DNA of 46,182 bases. Origin: Mesorhizobium sp. WSM4306 (GTDB lineage Bacteria; Pseudomonadota; Alphaproteobacteria; Rhizobiales; Rhizobiaceae). The notes beneath the pieces are model-generated. The model was not told the origin of the DNA. It was given only the letters and a program-made list of their open reading frames with translations, and did no database searches. The stretch is taken from positions 1 to 46,182 of the forward strand of contig NZ_VFTC01000039.1 of the NCBI RefSeq assembly GCF_007003975.1. Direction: 5' to 3'. Shown here in pieces: positions 7,581 to 16,506 of the stretch (position 1 is the first letter of the stretch; each line of letters starts with the position of its first letter). Position numbers and translations under genes: made by a program.

Positions 7581-8477
7581 ATGTGTGGAATCGTCGGACT
7601 TTTTTTGAAGGACAAGTCGCTTGAGCCTAAGCTCGGCTCGATGCTGTCGCAGATGCTGATCTCGCTCAGCGATCGCGGTCCCGACAGTGCCGGCATCGCG
7701 ATCTATGGCGCACCTTCCAAAAATGAGGCCAAGATCACCATCCAGTCGGCGAAGCCCGATCGCGATTTCCGCGGCCTCGACGCCGAGCTTGCCAAGGCCA
7801 TCGGCGCGCCGGTGAGCATTGCGGTGAAATCGACGCATGCCGTTGTCAGGACCGCACCCAACAAGGTCGACGCCGCACGCGAAGCACTGCAATCGATCCG
7901 GCCCGACGTGCGCATCATGGGCGCCGGCGAAGCGGTGGAGATCTACAAGGAAGTCGGCCTGCCGGAAGCGGTCGTCGACCGTTTCGACGTCCGCTCGATG
8001 ACCGGCACACACGGTATCGGCCACACCCGCATGGCGACGGAATCGGCCGTCACCACGATGGGTGCGCATCCGTTTTCGACCGGCGCCGACCAGTGCCTGG
8101 TGCACAATGGCTCGCTGTCCAACCACAACAACGTGCGGCGCGAACTGCGGCGAGAAGGCATGACCTTCGAGACCGAGAACGACACCGAGGTCGCGGCCGC
8201 CTACCTCTCCTCACAGATGGCGCATGGCAAGAATCTCGGCGAGGCGCTGGAAGGCACGCTTTCCGACCTCGATGGCTTCTTCACCTTCGTCGTCGGCACC
8301 AAGAACGGCTTTGGCGTGGTGCGCGACCCGATTGCCTGCAAGCCGGCCGTCATGGCCGAGACCGACCAGTATGTCGCCTTCGGCTCGGAATATCGCGCGC
8401 TGACCAAACTGCCCGGCATAGACAATGCGAGGGTCTGGGAACCGGAACCCGCAACCGTCTATTTCTGGGAGCATTGA
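7581..8477 (+). CDS. mgsA: N-methylglutamate synthase subunit A, class II glutamine amidotransferase
   Basis: This 298-residue Ntn-type amidotransferase resembles the N-terminal domain of glutamate synthase (GlxB-like). The catalytic Cys2 is exposed by removal of Met1 (MCGIVGLF). Other family marks are SDRGPDSAG, GIGHTRMATESAV and LVHNGSLSNH. N-methylglutamate synthase joins methylamine with glutamate, or uses gamma-glutamylmethylamide as the amide donor; this subunit would release the amine. A GGGAGG ribosome site lies seven bases before the ATG. It is the first of mgsABC, with a 4-bp gap to mgsB. The same architecture occurs in glxBCD genes; the adjoining gmaS and mgd genes decide the call. 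Confidence 0.9.
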   Translation: MCGIVGLFLKDKSLEPKLGSMLSQMLISLSDRGPDSAGIAIYGAPSKNEAKITIQSAKPDRDFRGLDAELAKAIGAPVSIAVKSTHAVVRTAPNKVDAAREALQSIRPDVRIMGAGEAVEIYKEVGLPEAVVDRFDVRSMTGTHGIGHTRMATESAVTTMGAHPFSTGADQCLVHNGSLSNHNNVRRELRREGMTFETENDTEVAAAYLSSQMAHGKNLGEALEGTLSDLDGFFTFVVGTKNGFGVVRDPIACKPAVMAETDQYVAFGSEYRALTKLPGIDNARVWEPEPATVYFWEH

Positions 8478-8481
8478 GCCC

Positions 8482-9210
8482 ATGCCGGCAACCAAACTTT
8501 CGAAGGCGGCGCAAGACCACGCCTCCAGGGTCTTCGATCTCGATGTGTCGTCGCTGCGAGAGCTGAACCAGGCGCTGCACAATCTGACGCCCGGCTCCAA
8601 CGAGACGGCATGGGAAGTGCTGCACCCCAAGGGCAATCATTCGGTCGCCGTCGGCGTCGACCAGCCCGTTACAATCGATGTACGCGGCAGCGTCGGCTAC
8701 TACTGCGCCGGCATGAATGATGGCGCCGCGATCACCGTGCACGGTTCGGCCGGCCCCGGCGTCGGCGAGAACATGATGTCCGGCTCGATCGTCATCAAGG
8801 GCGACGCCAGCCAATATGCCGGCGCCACCGGCAAGGGCGGGCTGCTGGTCATCGAAGGCAATGCCTCGTCGCGTTGCGGCATCTCGATGAAAGGCATCGA
8901 CATCGTCGTGCACGGCAATATCGGCCACATGTCGGCCTTCATGGCGCAGTCCGGCAATCTGGTGGTGCTGGGCGATGCCGGCGATGCGCTGGGCGATTCC
9001 ATCTACGAGGCGCGGCTGTTCGTGCGCGGCAAGGTCGAGAGCCTCGGCGCGGACTGCATCGCCAAGGAAATGCGGCCCGAGCATATCGAATTGCTGCAGG
9101 GCCTGCTCGACCGCGCCGGTGTGACCGGGGTGAAGCCATCTGAATTCAAGCGCTATGGCTCGGCGCGCACGCTCTACAATTTCAATATCGACAACGCCGA
9201 CGCGTATTGA
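8482..9210 (+). CDS. mgsB: N-methylglutamate synthase subunit B, GXGXG (GltB C-terminal-like) domain
   Basis: This 242-residue protein is almost wholly the right-handed beta-helix (GXGXG) domain of glutamate synthase, with repeating turns such as GSAGPGVGENMMSGSIVIKG, GATGKGGLLVIEGNASS and QSGNLVVLGDAGDALGD. In glutamate synthase this domain is structural, holding the amidotransferase against the FMN domain. The ATG at 8482 is used because it sits just after the mgsA stop; the longer frame starting at 8425 lies inside mgsA. It is 6 bp from mgsC. Confidence 0.9.
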   Translation: MPATKLSKAAQDHASRVFDLDVSSLRELNQALHNLTPGSNETAWEVLHPKGNHSVAVGVDQPVTIDVRGSVGYYCAGMNDGAAITVHGSAGPGVGENMMSGSIVIKGDASQYAGATGKGGLLVIEGNASSRCGISMKGIDIVVHGNIGHMSAFMAQSGNLVVLGDAGDALGDSIYEARLFVRGKVESLGADCIAKEMRPEHIELLQGLLDRAGVTGVKPSEFKRYGSARTLYNFNIDNADAY

Positions 9211-9216
9211 GGCATC

Positions 9217-10545
9217 ATGACCTACAAGAACCCGCCGACGACGCCGCGCAAATCCGCGACCTTCGACGACTACACGCTCTCCGAAATCCGCCGCGCGGCG
9301 GCGACCGGCATCTATGACATCCGCGGCGCCGGCGCCAAGCGCAAGCTGCCGCATTTCGACGATCTCCTGTTCCTCGGCGCCTCGATCTCACGCTATCCGC
9401 TGGAAGGCTATCGCGAGCGCTGCGACACCTCAGTGGTGCTGGGCTCACGCTATGCCAAGAAGCCGATCGAACTGAAAATCCCGATCACCGTCGCCGGCAT
9501 GAGCTTCGGCTCGCTGTCCGGCCCCGCCAAGGAAGCCCTGGGACGCGGCGCGACGCTATCAGGCACCTCGACCACCACCGGCGACGGCGGCATGACCGAG
9601 GAAGAGCGCGGACATTCCAAGCAACTGGTCTATCAATACCTGCCGTCGCGCTACGGCATGAACCCCAGGGATTTGCGCCGCGCCGACGCCATCGAAGTGG
9701 TCGTCGGCCAAGGCGCCAAGCCGGGCGGCGGCGGCATGCTCCTCGGCCAGAAAATTTCCGACCGCGTCGCCGAAATGCGCACGCTGCCGAAAGGCATCGA
9801 CCAGCGTTCGGCCTCGCGCCATCCCGATTGGACCGGGCCGGACGATCTCGAGATCAAGATCCTCGAACTGCGCGAAATCACCGACTGGGAAAAGCCGATC
9901 TACGTCAAGGTCGGCGGCGCTCGCCCCTATTACGACACAGCCCTTGCGGTGAAAGCCGGCGCCGATGTCGTCGTCGTCGATGGCATGCAGGGCGGCACCG
10001 CCGCGACGCAGGAAGTGTTCATCGAAAATGTCGGCCAACCGACGCTTGCCTGCATCAGGCCGGCGGTGCAGGCGCTGCAGGATCTCGGCATGCACCGCAA
10101 GGTGCAGCTGATCGTGTCGGGCGGCATACGCAACGGCGCCGATGTCGCCAAGGCGCTGGCGCTCGGCGTCGACGCGGTGTCGATCGGCACGGCGGCGCTT
10201 GTCGCGCTCGGCGACAACGACCCGCGCTGGGAGGCGGAGTACAATGCGCTCGGCACCACCGCCGGCGCCTATGACGACTGGCACGAGGGCCGCGACCCCG
10301 CAGGGATCACCACGCAGGATCCCGAACTGATGAAGCGGGTCGACCCGATCGCCGCCGGACGGCGGTTGGCGAACTATCTGAAGGTGATGACACTCGAAGC
10401 GCAGACCATTGCGCGTGCGTGCGGCAAGAACAGCCTGCACAATCTCGAGCCCGAGGATCTTGTCGCGCTCACCATCGAAGCCGCCGCCATGGCCGGTGTG
10501 CCGCTTGCCGGCACCAACTGGATACCGGGGAAGAACGGCTTCTAG
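9217..10545 (+). CDS. mgsC: N-methylglutamate synthase subunit C, GltB-like FMN domain
   Basis: This 442-residue protein carries the FMN-binding barrel of glutamate synthase: PITVAGMSFGSLSGPAKEAL, AKPGGGGMLLGQKI, VDGMQGGTAATQEVF and LIVSGGIRNGADVAKALALG. It would carry the amine-transfer step of N-methylglutamate synthase. Where ordinary GltB has the three cysteines of its 3Fe-4S cluster (before ATQDPEL), this protein reads AYDDWHEGRDPAGITTQDPE with no cysteine, so the cluster is probably absent. That fits a reaction that is redox-neutral overall. It ends 33 bp before gmaS. Confidence 0.9.
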   Translation: MTYKNPPTTPRKSATFDDYTLSEIRRAAATGIYDIRGAGAKRKLPHFDDLLFLGASISRYPLEGYRERCDTSVVLGSRYAKKPIELKIPITVAGMSFGSLSGPAKEALGRGATLSGTSTTTGDGGMTEEERGHSKQLVYQYLPSRYGMNPRDLRRADAIEVVVGQGAKPGGGGMLLGQKISDRVAEMRTLPKGIDQRSASRHPDWTGPDDLEIKILELREITDWEKPIYVKVGGARPYYDTALAVKAGADVVVVDGMQGGTAATQEVFIENVGQPTLACIRPAVQALQDLGMHRKVQLIVSGGIRNGADVAKALALGVDAVSIGTAALVALGDNDPRWEAEYNALGTTAGAYDDWHEGRDPAGITTQDPELMKRVDPIAAGRRLANYLKVMTLEAQTIARACGKNSLHNLEPEDLVALTIEAAAMAGVPLAGTNWIPGKNGF

Positions 10546-10578
10546 AACAGCATCCAACGACATAAGCGAGGAACTATA

Positions 10579-11886
10579 ATGGGGAACGATCTCGCCGCAT
10601 TCGCCAAAGAGAACGGCGTCAAATATTTCATGATTTCCTACACCGACCTGTTCGGTGGCCAGCGCGCCAAGCTGGTGCCGGCACAGGCAATATCAGACAT
10701 GCAGAAGGACGGCGCCGGCTTTGCCGGTTTCGCCACCTGGCTTGACCTGACGCCGGCGCATCCCGACATGCTGGCGGTGCCGGATCCGGATTCAGTGATC
10801 CAGCTGCCGTGGAAGCCCGATGTCGCCTGGGTCGCCGCCAACTGCATCATGGATGACAAGGAAGTCGAGCAGGCCCCGCGTAACACGCTGAGGCGGCTGG
10901 TCGCGGAAGCCGCCGTTGACGGCATGCATGTCAAGACCGGTGTCGAGCCCGAGTTCTTCCTGATCTCGCCGGACGGCAGCGTGATCTCCGACAAATACGA
11001 TACGGCCTCGAAACCCTGCTACGACCAGCAGGCGGTGATGCGCCGCTACGATGTCATCGCCGAGATCTGCGACCACATGCTGGCGCTGGGCTGGAGCCCC
11101 TACCAGAACGACCACGAGGACGCCAACGGCCAGTTCGAGATGAACTGGGCCTTCGACGACGTGCTCGCGACCGCCGACAAGCATTCCTTCTTCAAATTCA
11201 TGGTCAAGTCTGTCGCCGAAAAGCACGGGCTGCGCGCCACTTTCATGCCAAAACCTTTCCAGGGCCTGACCGGCAATGGCTGCCACGCCCACATCTCGGT
11301 GTGGGATAAGGCCGGGAAAACCAATGTCTTTGCCGACAATGCGATGGAGCTCGGCCTGTCGGCCAAGGGCAAGAATTTCCTCGGCGGCATCATGAAACAT
11401 GCCTCCGCACTCGCCGCGATCACCAACCCGACGGTGAACTCCTACAAGCGCATCAACGCGCCGCGCACCATTTCTGGCGCCACCTGGGCGCCGAACACGG
11501 TGACCTGGACCGGCAACAACCGCACCCATATGGTGCGCGTGCCCGGCCCCGGCCGCTTCGAGCTGCGGCTGCCGGACGGCGCCGCCAACCCGTATTTGCT
11601 GCAGGCCGTCATCATCGCAGCCGGCCTTGACGGCATCCGCTCCAAGGCCGATCCCGGCAAGCGCTACGACATCGACATGTACCAGCATGGCCATACGGTG
11701 AAGGGCGCGCCGAAGCTACCGCTCAACCTGCTCGACGCGTTGCGCGAATACGACAAGGACAAATCGCTCAAGGCGGCGCTGGGTGAGGAATTCTCGTCGG
11801 CTTACCTAAAGCTGAAGCACCAGGAATGGAATTCCTATGCTTCGCACTTCACGCAATGGGAGCGCGACCACACGCTGGACATCTAA
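10579..11886 (+). CDS. gmaS: Gamma-glutamylmethylamide synthetase, glutamine synthetase family
   Basis: This 435-residue glutamine synthetase-fold enzyme would ligate methylamine to glutamate at the cost of ATP, giving gamma-glutamylmethylamide. GS-type motifs are present: VEPEFFLISPDG (metal-binding Glu), GNGCHAHISVWDKAG, NPTVNSYKRINAPRTISG and GRFELRLPDGAANPYLLQA. The length matches characterised GmaS proteins and is shorter than type I glutamine synthetase. It is located between mgsABC and mgdABCD, the order typical of N-methylglutamate pathway operons, which separates it from gamma-glutamylpolyamine synthetases of the same family. Confidence 0.92.
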   Translation: MGNDLAAFAKENGVKYFMISYTDLFGGQRAKLVPAQAISDMQKDGAGFAGFATWLDLTPAHPDMLAVPDPDSVIQLPWKPDVAWVAANCIMDDKEVEQAPRNTLRRLVAEAAVDGMHVKTGVEPEFFLISPDGSVISDKYDTASKPCYDQQAVMRRYDVIAEICDHMLALGWSPYQNDHEDANGQFEMNWAFDDVLATADKHSFFKFMVKSVAEKHGLRATFMPKPFQGLTGNGCHAHISVWDKAGKTNVFADNAMELGLSAKGKNFLGGIMKHASALAAITNPTVNSYKRINAPRTISGATWAPNTVTWTGNNRTHMVRVPGPGRFELRLPDGAANPYLLQAVIIAAGLDGIRSKADPGKRYDIDMYQHGHTVKGAPKLPLNLLDALREYDKDKSLKAALGEEFSSAYLKLKHQEWNSYASHFTQWERDHTLDI

Positions 11887-11922
11887 TCGTCCTAGCGGTG
11901 CGAGCGACCTCGGAATGAACGT

Positions 11923-13176
11923 ATGAAATATTCAATCTTCTCGCTCGCCCGCGCTGCCCTTTCCGGCCACAAGAACTGGCAGCGCACCTGGCGCGACGCC
12001 ACGCCGAAGGACCGCTACGATGTGGTGATCATCGGCGGCGGCGGCCATGGCCTCGCCACCGCCTGGTTCCTGGCCAGCGAATTCGGCATCAAAAATGTCG
12101 CCGTGCTGGAAAAAGGCTGGATCGGTTCCGGCAATGCGGGCCGCAACACCACCATCATCCGCTCCAACTACGGTCTGCCCGGCAATACCGGCTTCTACGA
12201 ATTGTCGATGAAGCTGTGGGAGCGGATGGAGCAAGACCTCAACTACAATGCCATGGTCAGCCAGCGCGGCATCGTCAATCTCTACCACTCCGACGCGCAG
12301 CGCGACGCGTATGCCCGGCGCGGCAACACCATGCGCATCAACGGCATCGACGCCGAACTGCTCGACCAGACGGCGCTGCGAAAAACGATGCCGTTCCTGA
12401 ACTTCGACAATGCACGCTTTCCCGTGCAAGGCGGGCTGTTGCAACGGCGGGCCGGCACGGCGCGGCATGACGCGGTGGTGTGGGGCTATGCCCATGCGGC
12501 GAGCGAACTCGGCGTCGACATCATCCAGAATTGCGAGGTCACCGGTTTTGTCCGGGACGGCAACGGCAAGGTCACCGGCGTCGAGACGTCGCGCGGCAAG
12601 ATCGGCGCCGGCAAGGTCGGCATGGCTGTTGCCGGTTCCTCCTCGCGCGTCGCGGCGATGGCGGGCCTGCGCCTGCCTATCGAAAGCCATGTGCTGCAAG
12701 CCTTCGTCTCGGAAGCGATCAAGCCACTCATTCCCGGCGTCATGACCTTCGGCGCCGGACATTTCTATGTCAGCCAGTCGGACAAGGGCGGCCTCGTCTT
12801 CGGCGGCGACATCGATGGCTACAATTCCTACGCCCAGCGCGGCAACATGCCGGTGATGGAAGACGTCTGCGAAGGCGGCATGGCGCTGATCCCGATGATC
12901 GGCCGCGTGCGGCTTTTGCGTCAGTGGGGCGGCATCATGGACATGTCGATGGACGGCTCGCCGATCATCGACAAGACGCCGGTCGACGGGCTCTATCTCA
13001 ATGCCGGCTGGTGCTATGGCGGCTTCAAGGCGACGCCGGGCTCCGGCTTCGTCTTTGCCCATCTGTTGGCGCGCGACGAGTCGCACAAGGAGGCGGCGCT
13101 GTTTCGCCTCGACCGCTTCCAGCGCGGCGCCATGATCGACGAAAAGGGCCAGGGCGCCCAACCGAACCTGCATTAG
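11923..13176 (+). CDS. mgdA: N-methylglutamate dehydrogenase subunit A (SoxB-like FAD oxidoreductase)
   Basis: This 417-residue DAO-family flavoprotein resembles the beta subunit of heterotetrameric sarcosine oxidase. It has an N-terminal dinucleotide fold (DVVIIGGGGHGLATAWFLAS, then NVAVLEKGWIGSG). His182 in TARHDAVVWGYAH matches the histidine to which FMN is covalently bound in sarcosine oxidase. The C-terminal GWCYGGFKATPGSG is also typical. It would oxidise N-methylglutamate back to glutamate, releasing formaldehyde or a folate-bound C1 unit. The remaining subunits follow, separated from it by a palindromic repeat. Confidence 0.9.
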   Translation: MKYSIFSLARAALSGHKNWQRTWRDATPKDRYDVVIIGGGGHGLATAWFLASEFGIKNVAVLEKGWIGSGNAGRNTTIIRSNYGLPGNTGFYELSMKLWERMEQDLNYNAMVSQRGIVNLYHSDAQRDAYARRGNTMRINGIDAELLDQTALRKTMPFLNFDNARFPVQGGLLQRRAGTARHDAVVWGYAHAASELGVDIIQNCEVTGFVRDGNGKVTGVETSRGKIGAGKVGMAVAGSSSRVAAMAGLRLPIESHVLQAFVSEAIKPLIPGVMTFGAGHFYVSQSDKGGLVFGGDIDGYNSYAQRGNMPVMEDVCEGGMALIPMIGRVRLLRQWGGIMDMSMDGSPIIDKTPVDGLYLNAGWCYGGFKATPGSGFVFAHLLARDESHKEAALFRLDRFQRGAMIDEKGQGAQPNLH

Positions 13177-13180
13177 AGAT

Positions 13181-13231
13181 AGAGCATGATGTTATCCGAA
13201 AACCGCTCCACACTTTTTGGCATCATGCTCT
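13181..13231. repeat. Palindromic REP-like element inside the mgd operon
   Basis: Perfect 11-bp arms AGAGCATGATG and CATCATGCTCT flank a 29-bp centre with ccgaaaac and tttttgg, forming a hairpin between mgdA and mgdB. The same family (arms GCATGATC/GATCATGC) occurs at 23293-23361. Such palindromes are common between rhizobial genes. Being inside an operon it could set the relative amount of MgdA message. Confidence 0.75.
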
Positions 13232-13249
13232 GAGGACGGCCACAAACCG

Positions 13250-13525
13250 ATGCGTATTACCTGTCCTTTCTGCGGCGAACGTGAACTCGGCGAGTTCACC
13301 TATCTCGGCGACGCCAAGCCGCAACGCCCCGTCGCGGATGCCGGCGAAGAGGCCGTCTACGACTATGTCTATCTGCGCGACAACGTCGCCGGCGTGATGG
13401 CCGAGAACTGGTATCACGGCGGCGGCTGCCGGGCCTGGCTGAAGGTCACCCGCAACACGCTGACGCACGAGATTTCTTCCGTTGAGCCAGCGGCGGGCGC
13501 CGGTGCTGCGAAGGTTGGCGCGTAA
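13250..13525 (+). CDS. mgdB: N-methylglutamate dehydrogenase subunit B (SoxD-like zinc protein)
   Basis: This 91-residue SoxD-type delta subunit starts MRITCPFCGERELGEFTYLG and carries a later YHGGGCRAWLKVTRNT; the Cys residues at 5 and 8, plus the later His and Cys, fit the zinc site of sarcosine oxidase delta. The ATG at 13250 follows the palindromic repeat; a longer frame from 13217 starts inside it and is not credible. Its TAA shares one base with the ATG of mgdC. Confidence 0.9.
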   Translation: MRITCPFCGERELGEFTYLGDAKPQRPVADAGEEAVYDYVYLRDNVAGVMAENWYHGGGCRAWLKVTRNTLTHEISSVEPAAGAGAAKVGA

Positions 13526-16506
13526 TGGCTACCAACCAGACAAACCGACTCTCATCCGGCGGTGTCATCGACCGGTCCACGCCGCTCAACTTCCGCTTCG
13601 ACGGCAAGAGCTTTTCCGGCTTCCAGGGCGACACGCTGGCGTCGGCGCTGGTCGCCAATGGCGTCAAGCTGGTCGGCCGCTCGTTCAAATACCATCGCCC
13701 GCGCGGCATTCTGACCGCCGGTTCGGAGGAGCCGAACGCGCTGGTGGAGTTGCGCACCGGCGCACGGCGCGAGGCTAACACCAAGGCGACGACCGCCGAG
13801 CTCTATGATGGGCTCGAAGCGGCCAGCCAGAACCGCTGGCCGTCGCTGCGCCACGACTTCATGTCGGTGAACCAGTTGTTCGCGCCGATCTTCGTCGCCG
13901 GCTTCTACTACAAGACCTTCATGTGGCCGGCGAAATTCTGGGAGATGATCTACGAGCCGGCGATCCGCCGTGCCGCGGGTCTCGGCCGCGCGGCGGTCGC
14001 CCCCGATCCCGACCACTACGACAAGGCCTGGGCGCATTGCGATGTGGTGATCGCCGGCTCCGGCCCGGCGGGGTTGGCGGCCGCACTTGCAGCCGGCCGC
14101 AGCGGCGCCCGCGTCATCCTGTGCGAAGAGGATTTTGTCCCCGGCGGCTGCCTGCTGTCGGATGACGGCACGATCGACGGGCTGCCGGCGGCGGAATGGC
14201 TGGCGCGCACATTGGCCGAGCTCAGCTCGATGCCGGATGTCCGCATCATGACGCGCACGACCTTGTTCGGCGTCTATGATGGCGGCACCTATGGCGCGAT
14301 CGAACGCGTCAACGATCACCTGCCGACACCGCCAGAACACCAGGTGCGCCAGCGGCTGTGGCGGATCGTGGCCAAGCGCTGCGTCGTCGCAGCCGGCGCG
14401 ATCGAACGGCCGATCGTCTTTGCCGGCAACGACACGCCCGGCGTGATGATGGCCTCGGCGATGCGGACCTATGTCTCGCGCTATGCCGCCACGCCGGCAA
14501 AACGGATCGCGCTGTTCACCAACAATGAGGATGGCTGGCGCACGGTCGAGACCGCGCTCGCAGCCGGATTGCAGATCGCAGCCGTGATCGACGCACGGCC
14601 GGATGTATCGCCGGCACATCGCTCGCTCGCCTCCAAGAACGGCTTCGCCGTGCTGCATGGCTCCGTCAGCGGCGTCGACGGCGGCAAGGACGGCGTGCGC
14701 AAGATTTCGGTGTCGCTGACCGGCGGTGCACGCGCCGAAGTCGAAGCCGACGGGCTCGCCGTTTCCGGCGGCTGGAACCCGGCGGTCGGGCTCACCTCCT
14801 ATCATCGCGGCCGGCCGAAATGGCGCGACGAAATCTCAGCCTTCGTACCCGATGGCGCGCCTCCCGGCATGGTGGCGGCAGGGGCTGCCAATGGCGATTT
14901 CGGTCTTGGCGCCTGCCTCAGCCAAGGCTTTGCCGCTGGCGCTGCAGCGGCGCGTGACGCGGGACGCAATGGCAATGCGGGCACGGCACCGGTCGCCGAC
15001 GACGAGACGTTTTCGCTGACGCCGCTCTGGCATGTTGCCGGCAAGGGCAAGGCCTTCGTCGACCAGCAGCATGACGTCACGGCGTCCGACATCGAACTGG
15101 CGCAGCGCGAGGGCTTTGAATCGGTCGAGCATCTGAAGCGCTACACCACGCTCGGCATGGCGACCGACCAGGGCAAGACCTCCAATGTCGGCGGCCTCGC
15201 AATCATGGCGGCGGTGACCGGAAAATCCATTCCCGAGACTGGTACGACCATCTACCGGCCGCCCTACGTGCCCGTCGCCATCGGCGCCTTCGCCGGCCAT
15301 CACCGCGACGAGACGTTTCATGCCACGCGGCTGACCCCGTCGCATCACTGGGCCGCCGAGCAAGGTGCCATCTTCGTCGACACCGGCCTGTGGAAGCGCG
15401 CGCAATGGTTTCCGCGCGCCGGCGAGAAGGACTGGCTGGAATCCGTGACGCGCGAGGTCAAGGCTGTGCGCGGCGGTGTCGGCTTCTGCGACGTCTCGAC
15501 GCTCGGCAAGATCGACGTGCATGGCCCGGATGCCGGCGCCTTTCTCGACCGCGTCTACATCAACACCTTTTCCAACCTCGCCGTCGGCAAGGCGCGCTAC
15601 GGGCTGATGCTGCGCGAGGATGGCCTGGTCTATGATGACGGCACGACCTCGCGTCTCGCAGAAGATCACTATTTCCTCACCACCACCACGGCGAAAGCCG
15701 GGCTGGTAATGCAGCACCTCGAATTCTGCCGGCAGGTGCTGTTTCCCGAACTCGACGTGCAGCTGACCTCGGTCTCCGACCAGTGGGCACAATTCTCCAT
15801 CGCGGGGCCGAAGACACGCGATCTGCTGAAGGAGATCGTCGACCCTGTCGAAGACCTCTCCAACGAAGGTTTCCCGTTCATGGGCGCGCGCGAAGTCGCG
15901 CTGCGTGGCGGCATCACGGCGCGGCTGTTCCGCATTTCCTTCTCCGGCGAAATGGCGTTCGAGATTTCAGTTCCGGCGCGCTACGGCGAGGCGATGGCGC
16001 GCAATCTGATGCAGGCCGGTAAGCAATTCGGTGTCACGCCTTACGGCACCGAAGCGCTCGGCGTCATGCGCATCGAAAAAGGCCACGTCGCCGGACCGGA
16101 GCTGAGCGGCACGACGACCGCCACCGATCTCGGCCTCGGCAAGATGATGTCGACCAAGAAGGATTTCATCGGCCGCGTCATGGCCGGACGCGAGGCGCTG
16201 GTGGCGCCGGACCGGCAGGTCGTCGTCGGCATCAAGCCGGTCGACAAGGCAAGGCGCCTACGCTCCGGCGCGCATATCATCCCGAAGGGACAGACACCCG
16301 GACCTGACAACGACCAGGGTTACGTCACCTCGGTCTGTTTCTCGCCAACGCTCGACCAGTGGATCGGCTTGGGCCTGGTCGAACGCGGCCGCGAGCGCAT
16401 CGGCGAAATCGTCCACGCGCACGATCCACTGCGCGGCGAGGACTATGATGTCGAGCTCTGCAATCCCGTCTTCTACGATCCGGATGGAGGGCGCCAGCGT
16501 GGCTGA
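13525..16506 (+). CDS. mgdC: N-methylglutamate dehydrogenase subunit C (SoxA-like, with GcvT domain)
   Basis: This 993-residue alpha-type subunit has several parts. First is an N-terminal ferredoxin-like fold (~15-85, GFQGDTLASALVANGVKLVG) lacking Fe-S cysteines. Next is an NAD-binding flavoprotein core (VVIAGSGPAGLAAALAAG near 174-191). The C-terminal GcvT-like folate domain (~600-985) includes FSGEMAFEISVPARYG. In sarcosine oxidase this subunit binds NAD and tetrahydrofolate, so the methyl group can leave as methylene-tetrahydrofolate. Start and stop overlap with both neighbours supports one coupled operon. Length and order fit MgdC; in isolation it would be called sarcosine oxidase alpha. 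Confidence 0.9.
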   Translation: MATNQTNRLSSGGVIDRSTPLNFRFDGKSFSGFQGDTLASALVANGVKLVGRSFKYHRPRGILTAGSEEPNALVELRTGARREANTKATTAELYDGLEAASQNRWPSLRHDFMSVNQLFAPIFVAGFYYKTFMWPAKFWEMIYEPAIRRAAGLGRAAVAPDPDHYDKAWAHCDVVIAGSGPAGLAAALAAGRSGARVILCEEDFVPGGCLLSDDGTIDGLPAAEWLARTLAELSSMPDVRIMTRTTLFGVYDGGTYGAIERVNDHLPTPPEHQVRQRLWRIVAKRCVVAAGAIERPIVFAGNDTPGVMMASAMRTYVSRYAATPAKRIALFTNNEDGWRTVETALAAGLQIAAVIDARPDVSPAHRSLASKNGFAVLHGSVSGVDGGKDGVRKISVSLTGGARAEVEADGLAVSGGWNPAVGLTSYHRGRPKWRDEISAFVPDGAPPGMVAAGAANGDFGLGACLSQGFAAGAAAARDAGRNGNAGTAPVADDETFSLTPLWHVAGKGKAFVDQQHDVTASDIELAQREGFESVEHLKRYTTLGMATDQGKTSNVGGLAIMAAVTGKSIPETGTTIYRPPYVPVAIGAFAGHHRDETFHATRLTPSHHWAAEQGAIFVDTGLWKRAQWFPRAGEKDWLESVTREVKAVRGGVGFCDVSTLGKIDVHGPDAGAFLDRVYINTFSNLAVGKARYGLMLREDGLVYDDGTTSRLAEDHYFLTTTTAKAGLVMQHLEFCRQVLFPELDVQLTSVSDQWAQFSIAGPKTRDLLKEIVDPVEDLSNEGFPFMGAREVALRGGITARLFRISFSGEMAFEISVPARYGEAMARNLMQAGKQFGVTPYGTEALGVMRIEKGHVAGPELSGTTTATDLGLGKMMSTKKDFIGRVMAGREALVAPDRQVVVGIKPVDKARRLRSGAHIIPKGQTPGPDNDQGYVTSVCFSPTLDQWIGLGLVERGRERIGEIVHAHDPLRGEDYDVELCNPVFYDPDGGRQRG

